DNA of 64,000 nt from CAYREV01 sp964423345 (GTDB taxonomy: Bacteria; Bacteroidota; Rhodothermia; Balneolales; Balneolaceae): assembly GCA_964423345.1 (NCBI GenBank), contig CAYREV010000001.1:1-64000 (forward strand), given 5' to 3'. Each line of letters opens with the position of its first letter. Position 1 is the stretch's first letter. The translations under genes were made by a program, and so were the position numbers. Under the pieces are notes generated by a model. It was not told the DNA's origin. It made no database searches and saw nothing but the letters and a program-made list of their open reading frames with translations. Below, one piece after another: positions 45,277-53,855 of this stretch.

Positions 45277-46011
45277 TTATTCCACTTCCAGCAATTCAAC
45301 TTTAAAGATAAGTGTTTCATTGGGCCCGATAGGTCCGCCCGGACGCGGGTTCATGCCATAGGCAAGATCGCCGGGAATATAGAAGCGGTAGGTAGCACCT
45401 ACCTTCATAAGCTGAAGACCTTCGGTCCAGCCTTCAATAACCTTGTTAAGTGGGAAGGTGGCGGGTTGTCCTCTTTCGTAGGAACTGTCGAAGACGGTAC
45501 CGTCGATAAGAGTGCCTTCATAGTGCACGGTAACGGTGTCGGATGCAGAAGGCGATTCTCCTGTTCCTTCTTCGAGAACCTTGTATTGGAGTCCGCTTTC
45601 GGTGACTTGTACGCCCTCCTTATTCTTGTTTTCCTCCAGGAACGCTTGCCCCTCTTCCTTGTTTACCTGGGCTTTTTCCTGTTGTTGTTGCTGGATTTTT
45701 GCCTGTGCTTGCATCTGGTACTGCTGCAGGATCTGTTGGATCTCCTGCTGCGGAATCTGGGCACTGCTGTCGACCAGCGCCTGCTTCATTCCGGCTGCGA
45801 ACTTGTTCATATTGATATCATTCATTCCCTGCTGGGAAAGATTCTGTCCGCTGAGATAACCTATACCATAACTTACACTGTCGATATTGCTGGAAAGGGA
45901 GACCTCGGAAGCGTCATATCCGGAGTCGGAACCCGAATTGCAACTCACCATAAACAGTAGCATCAACGCTGATAAGAAAGCAGTAAATAATGTACAATTC
46001 TTTTTAAACAT
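45277..46011 (-). CDS. FKBP-type peptidyl-prolyl isomerase lipoprotein
   Basis: A 244-residue lipoprotein (signal segment and lipobox FMVSC, C24) with an N-terminal FkpA/Mip-like helical dimerisation part (about 40-125, Gln-rich QQYQMQAQAKIQQQQQEK) and a C-terminal FKBP domain (about 150-244: VTVHYEGTLIDGTVFDSSY, LQLMKVGATYRFYIP, PNETLIFKVEL). It helps fold proteins in the periplasm. The Gln-rich linker is unusual in composition only. Confidence 0.95.
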   Translation of the reverse strand: MFKKNCTLFTAFLSALMLLFMVSCNSGSDSGYDASEVSLSSNIDSVSYGIGYLSGQNLSQQGMNDINMNKFAAGMKQALVDSSAQIPQQEIQQILQQYQMQAQAKIQQQQQEKAQVNKEEGQAFLEENKNKEGVQVTESGLQYKVLEEGTGESPSASDTVTVHYEGTLIDGTVFDSSYERGQPATFPLNKVIEGWTEGLQLMKVGATYRFYIPGDLAYGMNPRPGGPIGPNETLIFKVELLEVE

Positions 46012-46181
46012 TGTGTGTTATTAAATTTATCTTTAGGGGTTATTAGGTATGCTGAAGGTATCCAATTTTTAGTGCGATAAAAAGTGAAGAGGCTAAATAG
46101 CAACCTTGGCTTAAAAATCGCTAATTAGCTTAAACTATCCTATATTTACGTCCAATTTTCAATAAAATAAGGAATCAATAA

Positions 46182-47714
46182 TTGAAGTTTACAGAGTTCG
46201 ACTTAAGTGACAAACTACAACAGGGTTTACGGGATGTGGGTTTCGAAGAGACCACTCCCATTCAGGAGAAAGCTATCCCACTGATTCTTGAAGGCCATGA
46301 CGTTATTGGTGCGGCGCAGACAGGAACGGGTAAAACGGGGGCCTTTATTATTCCTCTCATGAATAAGATCCTGCAGGGAGAAAGAGGCAACACCCAGGTT
46401 CTAATTCTAAGCCCGACCCGCGAACTGGCACGGCAAATTGACGAACAGATTTTTGCCATCGGATATCACGCCGGTATATCTTCCGCCACCGTGATCGGAG
46501 GCAGTGATTTCAGTGAACAGGTGAAGGCTATACGGGCAGGGGTGGATATAATCGTTGCCACTCCCGGAAGACTGCTCGACCAGATGAATGTGCTCAACCT
46601 GGATTTTTCCCACCTCAATTATCTGGTGCTGGATGAAGCCGATCGAATGCTTGATATGGGGTTTCTCCCGGATGTAAGTAAGATCGTAGAAGGACTGCCC
46701 GAAAAGAGGCAGACCCTGCTTTTTTCTGCTACCATGGCGGAGGCCATTGAGAAGGTGGTACGGAAAATAATGAAGGACCCGAAGAGAGTGGAGATCGAGG
46801 GATCCAAGCCTGCGGATAATGTAGAGCAGCTTGTTTATCATGTCTCCGGGAATAAAAGGTTGGAACTCATTGAAGAGCTTTTTGATGACCTGGATTGGAG
46901 TACGGCTATTATTTTTACAGCTACCAAAAGGGGGACCGACCAACTTGAAAAACTGCTTAAGAAGAGAGGGATAAACGCCATAAGCATGCATGGAGACCGT
47001 ACGCAGGAAGAACGAAATGAAGCCCTGCGGCTATTCAAAAACAGAACCCATCCTGTTATGGTGGCCACCGATGTGCTGGCACGGGGTATCGATATCGACA
47101 ATGTTTCCCTTATCATCAATTATGATGTACCCAATACGCCGGATGACTATATCCACCGTATTGGCAGGACCGGCCGTTATGACAAGAAGGGAACGGCAAT
47201 TACTTTTGTAACCGGTTCCGGGAAAAAGTTCTATGAACCCATAGAAAAAAGGGTGGGCGACCAGATTACCACCCGACAGTTGCCGGATTCAATGAGGGAA
47301 GGGCAAAAGAATAAACGATCGACCGCTTCTTCCGGTCGCCCAAAAAAATCCAACAAACAGAAAAAAGAGCGGCCCGGAACAAAGCGTGCCTCCGATGACT
47401 CAAAAGAAACAAAGAGCCCCAAAAAGGAAACGTCCGGTTCATTCGGCGGCAGTCGGCAAAAGAAACAGGAAAATGATTCCGACAAGAGGGGCGAAGGTCG
47501 TTCAGAAAAGGAAGGGGAGGTTGTATTTGTACACGAGGAAAACGGCTCCGAATACGGCAAGTCGGCTTATCGCAGCCTGTACAAATACGATGAACACAAT
47601 TTTGAACCGGAGATCATACAGAAAGCGGTCAAGAGAAATAAACGTGCAAGGAAACCGGCAAAAGGGTACTGGGGAATTGTAAAAAGCTTTATACCTCGTA
47701 TTCTAAGTAAATAG
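46182..47714 (+). CDS. rhlE: DEAD-box RNA helicase, RhlE type
   Basis: A 510-residue ATP-dependent RNA helicase. The start is TTG at 46182 (MKFTEFDLSDKL). The Q-motif TPIQEKAIP, Walker A AQTGTGKT at 45-52, DEAD box near 150, SAT motif and the C-terminal HRIGRTGR are present. Residues ~365-510 are a disordered Lys/Ser/Glu-rich tail ending in KGYWGIVKSFIPRIL. RhlE helicases act in ribosome assembly and RNA decay. plsC follows with only two bases between its stop and the plsC ATG. Confidence 0.94.
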   Translation: MKFTEFDLSDKLQQGLRDVGFEETTPIQEKAIPLILEGHDVIGAAQTGTGKTGAFIIPLMNKILQGERGNTQVLILSPTRELARQIDEQIFAIGYHAGISSATVIGGSDFSEQVKAIRAGVDIIVATPGRLLDQMNVLNLDFSHLNYLVLDEADRMLDMGFLPDVSKIVEGLPEKRQTLLFSATMAEAIEKVVRKIMKDPKRVEIEGSKPADNVEQLVYHVSGNKRLELIEELFDDLDWSTAIIFTATKRGTDQLEKLLKKRGINAISMHGDRTQEERNEALRLFKNRTHPVMVATDVLARGIDIDNVSLIINYDVPNTPDDYIHRIGRTGRYDKKGTAITFVTGSGKKFYEPIEKRVGDQITTRQLPDSMREGQKNKRSTASSGRPKKSNKQKKERPGTKRASDDSKETKSPKKETSGSFGGSRQKKQENDSDKRGEGRSEKEGEVVFVHEENGSEYGKSAYRSLYKYDEHNFEPEIIQKAVKRNKRARKPAKGYWGIVKSFIPRILSK

Positions 47715-47716
47715 TG

Positions 47717-48475
47717 ATGGAAGCCCTCAAGTCTGCATTAATTTGGACCGGTGTTGCCCTTCTGATACTTGTCTGGCTTCCTATGCTGGCAATACGGAGG
47801 CTGTTTGACACCGACCCCGGCCGTTATTATACCGGCCGGCTCTTTCGAAGCCTGGGAAAGAGCATATCCAGAATTAATCCCAACTGGCAAATAACGCTCT
47901 CCGGCAGGTTGGATATCGACGACCGGCGTCCCTATGTCATTGTCTGCAATCATATGTCTCAGGCGGATATCCCGCTTATTTCAAACCTCCCATGGGAAAT
48001 GAAATGGGTGGCTAAAAAAGAACTGTTTGATACGCCGGTTGTCGGATGGATGATGAAGCTTGCAGGTGACATTGCCGTAAACCGAAGTGCCCTCATGAGA
48101 AAGAGAACCACGCTTAATGCTGCGGGCGAAATATTAAAAAAGAAATGTTCCGTTATTTTTTTTCCGGAAGGCACCAGGTCTCCCAACGGAAAGCTGAAAC
48201 GTTTTACCACAGGGGCTTTTGAACTGGCTATTAAATATAAAGTACCGATCCTGCCGATGGTTATAGACGGGACGCAAAACTGCCTTCCCAAAAGGAGCTG
48301 GAAGTTTGGTTCGGCTCCGGATATCAGGTTGAAAGTGTTGGATCCAGTACCGACAGACCACTTGGGTACAGATGAGGTCGACAGCTTATGCACTTCGGTT
48401 AGAGAGAAGATTCGCAGCCAGCTCATGAAGTGGCGGGAGCTTCCGGCCCGGGACGTCGACCATCTACTGAAATAG
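47717..48475 (+). CDS. plsC: 1-acyl-sn-glycerol-3-phosphate acyltransferase
   Basis: A ~252-residue membrane enzyme that makes phosphatidic acid from lysophosphatidic acid. The HX4D catalytic motif is NHMSQAD, and FPEGTRS and the VPILPMVIDGT strand complete the acyltransferase blocks. The N-terminal helix (about 6-26) anchors it. ATG 47717 is chosen over the GTG at 47714. It is probably co-transcribed with rhlE and is convergent with the next gene, whose stop is one base beyond. Confidence 0.93.
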   Translation: MEALKSALIWTGVALLILVWLPMLAIRRLFDTDPGRYYTGRLFRSLGKSISRINPNWQITLSGRLDIDDRRPYVIVCNHMSQADIPLISNLPWEMKWVAKKELFDTPVVGWMMKLAGDIAVNRSALMRKRTTLNAAGEILKKKCSVIFFPEGTRSPNGKLKRFTTGAFELAIKYKVPILPMVIDGTQNCLPKRSWKFGSAPDIRLKVLDPVPTDHLGTDEVDSLCTSVREKIRSQLMKWRELPARDVDHLLK

Positions 48476-48476
48476 T

Positions 48477-49709
48477 CTAAAGAACCAGCATGGACGTCTT
48501 TACCCGGGTCTTCCCATCATTGCCTATATGCGTCCAGGCAAATACCAGCCGGCCGTCCTGATATTCCATTTGTGGAAATCCGCTGCGTCGGGAATCGTTC
48601 ATGGGGGCAATATTGAATACTTCCTGCGAACCGTTATCAAGGGAGAGGCGGGTTAAAAGTAGATGGGATTTATCTACATTTGTATTCCCAAGCGTGCTGA
48701 TATAAACGGTATTTGAATCGGAAATGGCCACATCCACGCGCCCCTGCGTATCGCCTTTGTCAATGGTATAGGGACTGCTGAAAGTTTTACCATAATCACG
48801 GGAATAGGCGGCTTTGACCGTCGCAGTGTCACCCGCTGCCGTATACCATGCAATTACAACCAGAGAGTCTTTGGAAGCAAGTGCGGGACCGTTGACGGGG
48901 CATGCACCAATCTTCCAGTTATCGCGGTATACCGGGCGTGGATCGCTCCATGATCCATCGGCATACCGGCTCACATAAATATCCCGTATTTCATCCCCGG
49001 TTCTGTCGCGATAAGCCGCTACCGGACCTTTGGCAGTAGAGACCAGGGCCGTTTGACAGCAATCGCATACCGTATCGTCAATTTGATGCTTTTCATTGAT
49101 CTTGCCATGGTTATTAATTACCGCCGAACGCAGGGTCATCGCTTTTTCAATATCATGATATTCCTCATCGGCCCGGTTGTGGGTCTGCCGCCCGTCCAGC
49201 CAGATAGCAAAAACCCGGTCTGATTTCCAGGGAATCATGGAAACAAAGCCGTGTTCGGTAGCTGTGCTGTCCTCGTGGGGGATGACCGGGCCGGTCCAGC
49301 TGCCGCCCGAGCTGAACATGATATTTACATTATAGGAGTAGGTGTTTCCCGGAATTTTATATAGCTGGTGGGCGGCGATAGCTTTGCCGTTTTTACCGAG
49401 AATGGTGGGATAGTCGGCCCAGTTTACGAACCAGCTGTCGCTTTGGGCTATTTGTGAGGGGGAAGTCCACCGATCCCGGTCCAGTACCGAGTACATCTGC
49501 TTAACATATCCTTCCCTGGAAGAGGGCTCAACCCAGCTTAGAAAGAGGGTCCCGGTATCGTCCTTGCTCAGGTAGGGGATTTCACTGTGCTCCTGTGCCG
49601 GGGAGGGAATGGTTTGTTGCCGTCCGGAATTTTGTGTTGTACAGGATATCAGCAGAGCGATTAAAAACGGCAGCAACAGCATTCGAAAAACGTGGGCAGT
49701 ATGCAGCAT
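48477..49709 (-). CDS. BNR/sialidase-like beta-propeller lipoprotein
   Basis: A 410-residue predicted lipoprotein (lipobox LLISC, C23). The rest forms a single propeller with weak Asp-box repeats (e.g. SRDYGKTFSSPYTI, YADGSWSDPRPVY, SQIAQSDSWFVNW). Such proteins often act as sialidases or sugar-binding proteins, but the catalytic Arg triad of a sialidase cannot be confirmed. It contains a CDCCQ cysteine cluster near residue 215, which may bind metal. It is divergent from the DNA glycosylase gene. Confidence 0.78.
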   Translation of the reverse strand: MLHTAHVFRMLLLPFLIALLISCTTQNSGRQQTIPSPAQEHSEIPYLSKDDTGTLFLSWVEPSSREGYVKQMYSVLDRDRWTSPSQIAQSDSWFVNWADYPTILGKNGKAIAAHQLYKIPGNTYSYNVNIMFSSGGSWTGPVIPHEDSTATEHGFVSMIPWKSDRVFAIWLDGRQTHNRADEEYHDIEKAMTLRSAVINNHGKINEKHQIDDTVCDCCQTALVSTAKGPVAAYRDRTGDEIRDIYVSRYADGSWSDPRPVYRDNWKIGACPVNGPALASKDSLVVIAWYTAAGDTATVKAAYSRDYGKTFSSPYTIDKGDTQGRVDVAISDSNTVYISTLGNTNVDKSHLLLTRLSLDNGSQEVFNIAPMNDSRRSGFPQMEYQDGRLVFAWTHIGNDGKTRVKTSMLVL

Positions 49710-49785
49710 TAACTTGAACGATTTATTTATTTTATTGTAATAACACTTATTGTAGCAATAGAAGGAACCTTAACAAAATAAAATT

Positions 49786-50604
49786 ATGCCTGAAGGACCA
49801 GAAATTTGGAGAGCTGCCGATAGCCTTGAACGGGCACTGGCGGGTCATAAAGTCAAGGAAACTTACTTTGCATTTGAAGAACTGGAAGAATATGAGTCCA
49901 GAATAAACGGTGCCAGCGTAGACAGGGTTGAAGCCAGGGGTAAGGCAATTGTTACCTTCTTCTCCAATGAACTGGTGCTTTATACCCATAACCAGTTGTA
50001 TGGTAAATGGATGATAAGAGATACAGGGGATGAGCCCGATACCAACAGGACATTGAGAGTAGTCATTAAAAATGAACATAATACCGCTTTTCTGTATTCG
50101 GCTTCGGAAATAGAAGTATGGTCGGAAGATGCTATCGATCAACAGCCGTATTTAAAAAAAATAGGCCCGGACGTCCTGCATCCCAAAACCAAACCGGAAG
50201 ATATTCTTGGAAGGTACCGGGATGACGCCTTCAGAAATAGAAAAGTGAGTAGCCTTTTGCTGGACCAGGGTTTCATAAGCGGAATAGGCAACTACCTGCG
50301 CAGCGAGATTCTATTCTATGCACAGGTTGATCCATTTGTCAAGCTTAAGAGGTATAGCGATGAGGAGGTCCGGAATCTGGCCGGGGCAACGGTGGAAATC
50401 ACACAACGGTCCTATAAAAATGAGGGGTGTACCAATGATCCTGAAATTATTGAAGCCTTGAAAAGGGAAGGGGTGGATAGAGACGGATATAGGCATTTCG
50501 TATATAAAAGGACTGGAAAACGATGTTATAAATGCGGGACGGTGATAAAGGAAAAAAAGAAGGGCGGACGAAAGATATATTTCTGTCCAGAATGCCAGAA
50601 GTGA
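49786..50604 (+). CDS. nei: Endonuclease VIII (Fpg/Nei family DNA glycosylase)
   Basis: A 272-residue bifunctional glycosylase/AP lyase that excises oxidised pyrimidines. The chain starts MPEGPE, where the N-terminal Pro2 is the Schiff-base nucleophile and Glu3 the acid. An H2TH motif lies near residues 160-200 (LDQGFISGIGNYLRSEILF) and the C-terminal zinc finger has CYKCGT and FCPECQK. The Nei rather than Fpg call rests on the overall sequence pattern and the MPEGPEI start. The DinB-like gene follows 29 bp later. Confidence 0.92.
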   Translation: MPEGPEIWRAADSLERALAGHKVKETYFAFEELEEYESRINGASVDRVEARGKAIVTFFSNELVLYTHNQLYGKWMIRDTGDEPDTNRTLRVVIKNEHNTAFLYSASEIEVWSEDAIDQQPYLKKIGPDVLHPKTKPEDILGRYRDDAFRNRKVSSLLLDQGFISGIGNYLRSEILFYAQVDPFVKLKRYSDEEVRNLAGATVEITQRSYKNEGCTNDPEIIEALKREGVDRDGYRHFVYKRTGKRCYKCGTVIKEKKKGGRKIYFCPECQK

Positions 50605-50633
50605 GAGAATAAATTTTAACGCACAAGTAAAAT

Positions 50634-51095
50634 TTGCCCATGACGGAAAAGATGAAAGAACTTGATGAATTGTTTCAAAGGGATTTGGAACGCCTTTATG
50701 TCAATGTGGAAAAAATACCGCAGGATGATCTATGGAGAACGAAGCCTGGTATTACGAACAGTTGCGGGGTCCTTGCCCAGCACATCATTGGCAATTTGAA
50801 ATTTTTCGTGGGTTCGGTACTCGGTGATACGGACTACGAAAGAGACCGGGAGCTGGAATTTACCAATACCGGAAAGTCCGGGGAGAGCCTGCTGAAAGAA
50901 ATAGAAGAAACGGCTGAAATGGTATCTTATACATTCAAAAAGGTGGATGCCAACCGGCTTGAAAAACCTTATCCCCTTGATATTCCTTTTGATTATTCCA
51001 CCTATAAATTTTTAATCCACCTGTATGGTCACCTGGATTATCACACCGGGCAAATAAATTACCTGAAAAGAATATTGGGCGGAAATAAAAGCTGA
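50634..51095 (+). CDS. DinB/DUF1572-family protein
   Basis: A 153-residue four-helix-bundle protein of the DinB superfamily. The three metal-binding histidines appear in VLAQHIIGN (H ~49) and in HLYGHLDYHTGQ (H ~133-137). Family members use nickel or zinc in thiol-transfer chemistry or have no known activity. ATG 50640 is another possible start. It follows nei by 29 bp. Confidence 0.85.
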   Translation: MPMTEKMKELDELFQRDLERLYVNVEKIPQDDLWRTKPGITNSCGVLAQHIIGNLKFFVGSVLGDTDYERDRELEFTNTGKSGESLLKEIEETAEMVSYTFKKVDANRLEKPYPLDIPFDYSTYKFLIHLYGHLDYHTGQINYLKRILGGNKS

Positions 51096-51114
51096 AAAAG
51101 AACAGCCAGAACCC

Positions 51115-51122
51115 TACCTTTG
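51115..51122 (+). promoter_or_regulatory. Candidate -7 element before metallopeptidase-like gene
   Basis: TACCTTTG matches TAnnTTTG and lies 40 bp before the ATG at 51162. No convincing TTG lies at -33. Confidence 0.3.
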
Positions 51123-51161
51123 AGCCCAGAATTTTTGTGAACCTCAAAGTGTATTTTATTT

Positions 51162-51656
51162 ATGAAACAGAATGATTTTTTGAAACCCGGTGATACGGTA
51201 AGCCACAGCAATAAACAGCTGATGGAGTCGCCCGAAATCGAAGAGATTGCCCGGCAGATTATTGAAAAGGAAAGCCTGGAATTCGGTCCGGCCGAGATCG
51301 GCTATTTCCTGGTCTATCCCAACCTGTCGAAGTACCGGGCCGCCAAATGCGTGAAAGCTTCCCGTGAAGTGAAATACTATTCGGGTAACGACTACCTGAT
51401 AGAAATTTCCGGGGAAATGTGGGATATGCTTGACCAGAATACCAGGGAGATGGTGGTCTTCAACCAGCTGCTTCATATCGATCCCGTATACAAGGCAAAA
51501 AACCAGGAATGGAAAATGAAGATCCGAAAACCGGATTTTGCCGACTATTATGAGATTAATGACAAGTATGGCAATGAATGGTACAAAACCGTTCAGGCAA
51601 CTGTATCCTCGCTGTATGACCTCGATCCGAAAAGAGAGAGCAAGGTCAGCTTATAA
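51162..51656 (+). CDS. Metallopeptidase-like protein with altered zinc motif
   Basis: A 164-residue protein resembling the putative phage metallopeptidase family: a helical region, an FGPAEIGYFLVYPN strand and a helix with VVFNQLLHIDP (residues 98-107). In active members the helix carries HELLH; here N101 and Q102 replace His and Glu while H105 is kept. An active peptidase is therefore unlikely, and a DNA-binding or regulatory role is possible. It lies alone upstream of the GH130-like gene. Confidence 0.7.
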   Translation: MKQNDFLKPGDTVSHSNKQLMESPEIEEIARQIIEKESLEFGPAEIGYFLVYPNLSKYRAAKCVKASREVKYYSGNDYLIEISGEMWDMLDQNTREMVVFNQLLHIDPVYKAKNQEWKMKIRKPDFADYYEINDKYGNEWYKTVQATVSSLYDLDPKRESKVSL

Positions 51657-51705
51657 GTTGCATAGGCAAATGTGGCCGGGGCAAAAGTTTTCATCGGGCG
51701 GCAGG

Positions 51706-52653
51706 TTACCAGCCCCCGGAAAATGCTACGCCTATGCCCGAATCTCCCATGCCGTAATAAAGATACCACGTATCCTTGTGGTGGACGAGTCCTTCAATAA
51801 AAATGACATTGGGTACCTGTCCCTCTTCTTCCAGGCGTGTGTCGGGTTGAAGAAAGGAAGTATCGGACCGGGCAATCAGCTTGGTTGGATCGTCGGCATC
51901 AAACAGGGCTTGCCCCGTACGGTATACCAGTTCCTGGTTGGCTCCATTATAAAGCAATAGTATTCCCCGGTTGGTAAGAAGGGGTTGGGGACCCGGTTCC
52001 ACGAGCCGGCTGTCGAAATTGCCTTTTCTTGGTTTCATGACCGGCTCCTCAATTGCAGTCCAATGGATCAGGTCATCCGAATGAGCTACCCAGATATTGG
52101 TATCTCCAAAATACATCCACCACTTATCGTTGACTTTGTGAGGCAGGATGGCTCCCGATTTTGTCCATCCCCGGTCTGGGAAGATCAAGCCGTGTTTTTC
52201 CCAATTCTTAAGATCGGTAGAGGTTGCCAGGGCCAGGCGGGCCGTTTCCCCGTCGTATCCCGTATAGGTGAGGTAGAAGGTATCTTTAATTTTAACAATC
52301 CTCGGGTCTTCAATACCTCCGGGTTTCTCCCATGAGAAGGTGGGAGATACTACAGGTTCTTCCGAACGTTTAAAATGGATACCGTCGCTGCTGGTTGCCA
52401 GGCCAATGCGTGAGGTCCCGTTCCATTTTCCGATGCCGGTAGAATCTTCAGCTCGGTACAAAAGGTAAACCGTGGAGCCGTCGCTCCAGGCGGCCGGATT
52501 AAAAACATCCTTGGATTCCCAGCTATTGCCCTGGGGAATAAGTATAGGATTTTGATCATACTTTTGGAAAGGGCCCAGCTGCCAGTGTTGGCTGTCACAT
52601 GAAACTACTAAAACCAGTAATGGTAACAGTAAGGGGAGAAGGAGTCTTTTCAT
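51706..52653 (-). CDS. GH130-like five-bladed propeller lipoprotein
   Basis: A 315-residue predicted lipoprotein (lipobox LVVSC, C19) with a five-bladed beta-propeller of the GH130/GH43 type: KYDQNPIL at the start, KDVFNPAAW, the GGIEDPRIVKI signature near 113-124, the TKSGAILPHKVNDKWWMYFGDTN region and the RLVEPGPQPL region. GH130 enzymes phosphorolyse or hydrolyse mannosides. The ED pair in GIEDPR is present. The exact substrate is unknown. A 58-residue small-protein gene sits 5 bp upstream. Confidence 0.82.
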   Translation of the reverse strand: MKRLLLPLLLPLLVLVVSCDSQHWQLGPFQKYDQNPILIPQGNSWESKDVFNPAAWSDGSTVYLLYRAEDSTGIGKWNGTSRIGLATSSDGIHFKRSEEPVVSPTFSWEKPGGIEDPRIVKIKDTFYLTYTGYDGETARLALATSTDLKNWEKHGLIFPDRGWTKSGAILPHKVNDKWWMYFGDTNIWVAHSDDLIHWTAIEEPVMKPRKGNFDSRLVEPGPQPLLTNRGILLLYNGANQELVYRTGQALFDADDPTKLIARSDTSFLQPDTRLEEEGQVPNVIFIEGLVHHKDTWYLYYGMGDSGIGVAFSGGW

Positions 52654-52658
52654 ATTTT

Positions 52659-52835
52659 TTATTCCTCTTCATCGTCGTAATAGGCTTCCAGGGTAGCCAG
52701 CCTTCGATCTATTTCCATTAACTTGTGAAGGATCAGCACATGGGTCTTCGCTGCATCAATACCCACCGGGCTTTTGTCACTGCTTATCTCTTCCAGTAAC
52801 TCCCCATACTCTTCTTTGGTAATGTTGAAATCCAT
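52659..52835 (-). CDS. Small acidic protein (58 aa), unknown
   Basis: A 58-residue frame starting MDFNITKEEYGELLEE and ending AYYDDEEE. The sequence predicts two amphipathic helices and is strongly acidic at the C-terminus, with no signal peptide or membrane segment. Its stop lies five bases before the GH130-like gene start, so the two are almost certainly co-transcribed. It is below most size limits, and no family is recognised. Confidence 0.65.
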   Translation of the reverse strand: MDFNITKEEYGELLEEISSDKSPVGIDAAKTHVLILHKLMEIDRRLATLEAYYDDEEE

Positions 52836-52889
52836 CTTCGTTTATGATTTAAATATTTGAGATCCAATTCGGCAAGGGTATAAAAAATC

Positions 52890-53117
52890 CTACTGCTTAA
52901 CAGTAAAACCCTCTTCCCGAAGAAACTTTTTCACTTTTTCAACCTGGTTACCCTGAATTTCTATAGTTTTTGCATAACTGGTTCCGCCGGCTCCACAATG
53001 TTTTTTGAGTTTTTTTTCAAGCTTTTCGATAACCTGCGGGTTATGTTGGATATTGGTGATCATGGTGACTTCCTTGCCTCTTCGTCCGCCGGTCTCAAGT
53101 CTAACGTTAACTGCCAT
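52890..53117 (-). CDS. Short SUI1/eIF1-type translation factor (YciH-like)
   Basis: A 75-residue protein containing little more than the SUI1 fold. The hallmark GGRRGKEVTMITNI, LKKHCGAGGTSYAKTIEIQG and the final GFTVKQ match the bacterial YciH/SUI1 group. It may affect start-codon choice under stress; this is inference from the family. It follows the small-protein/GH130 pair on the same strand after 54 bp. Confidence 0.9.
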   Translation of the reverse strand: MAVNVRLETGGRRGKEVTMITNIQHNPQVIEKLEKKLKKHCGAGGTSYAKTIEIQGNQVEKVKKFLREEGFTVKQ

Positions 53118-53249
53118 GTGAGAAATTTTAAATGGGGTTTTTAATGAATAATATATACTTAAGCAGATATGGATAGAGATGCAATAGGGTTGTCTACTAC
53201 CTCCATTCTTCCGGATTTGAATTCTTTCACCCTAAAGTGTGGAGAGTAT

Positions 53250-53855
53250 TTAAATTCCAGCCGGATTGTCGTAAGCCTCCGGTCGTTTAGTTCGCAATTC
53301 AAAGCCGTGGAAGGAATAGTTTTTCAGGTGCCAGAGAAATCGTTTTATGGGAGAGGCAGGCAGCGGGAACCTGACAATGGAATGGGCAGCCCTTCTCAGT
53401 GTTTTGTCGGCAGCCGTATATTCGGTGATGTCAATAATTGCAATGGCACGGCTTTCCTTGATCTTGTTCAGGAAATATCGTTCCTGGGGGCTTGCATACT
53501 TGATACGTGAATGTGTGAAACCGGTATAGGCCCCACACAATTTGTCACCATTCTTGAAATACAACAGGGTATCTTCCTCTTCAAGATTTTGAAACAGTTC
53601 ATCCAGGTTTGCATAGGTTTCTTTTTCAGATTTAACGACTGCCGAATTAAAATCCACCTCACGAATTTCCCTTCCGGTAGCTGAGGCAATTTCTTGAAGT
53701 GCCTGTTCCTTATGGGGTGTATAGACTCCAAGGAACAGACACATATGGTAGTCGTTACTTTCGGCAGATTCCTCAAACCGTTCCAATAGGGATTTATAAG
53801 AAGGGTCAGAAAATCGAGCGTCTTTGTGTTTGTTTTCCTGCGTATCAATATCCAT
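53250..53855 (-). CDS. AAA+ ATPase-like protein with degenerate nucleotide motifs
   Basis: A 201-residue protein that aligns with the core of FtsH/CDC48-like AAA+ modules. Residues 43-50 (GVYTPHKE) sit where GPPGTGKT belongs, keeping only the first Gly and the Lys; residues 97-104 (LLYFKNGD) sit where LLFFDEAD belongs, with Asp-Glu replaced by Lys-Asn. The sensor-1 region (IIDITE), the LRRAAHSIVRF arginine region and the typical FPLP (163-166) remain. ATP hydrolysis is unlikely, so it may be a pseudo-ATPase adaptor. It lies next to the pilus locus. Confidence 0.7.
   Translation of the reverse strand: MDIDTQENKHKDARFSDPSYKSLLERFEESAESNDYHMCLFLGVYTPHKEQALQEIASATGREIREVDFNSAVVKSEKETYANLDELFQNLEEEDTLLYFKNGDKLCGAYTGFTHSRIKYASPQERYFLNKIKESRAIAIIDITEYTAADKTLRRAAHSIVRFPLPASPIKRFLWHLKNYSFHGFELRTKRPEAYDNPAGI

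Noticed and set aside
53169..53510. 113-codon plus-strand frame opposite the AAA+-like gene
   Set aside because: Lies antisense to a gene with clear family pattern, so it is a shadow.
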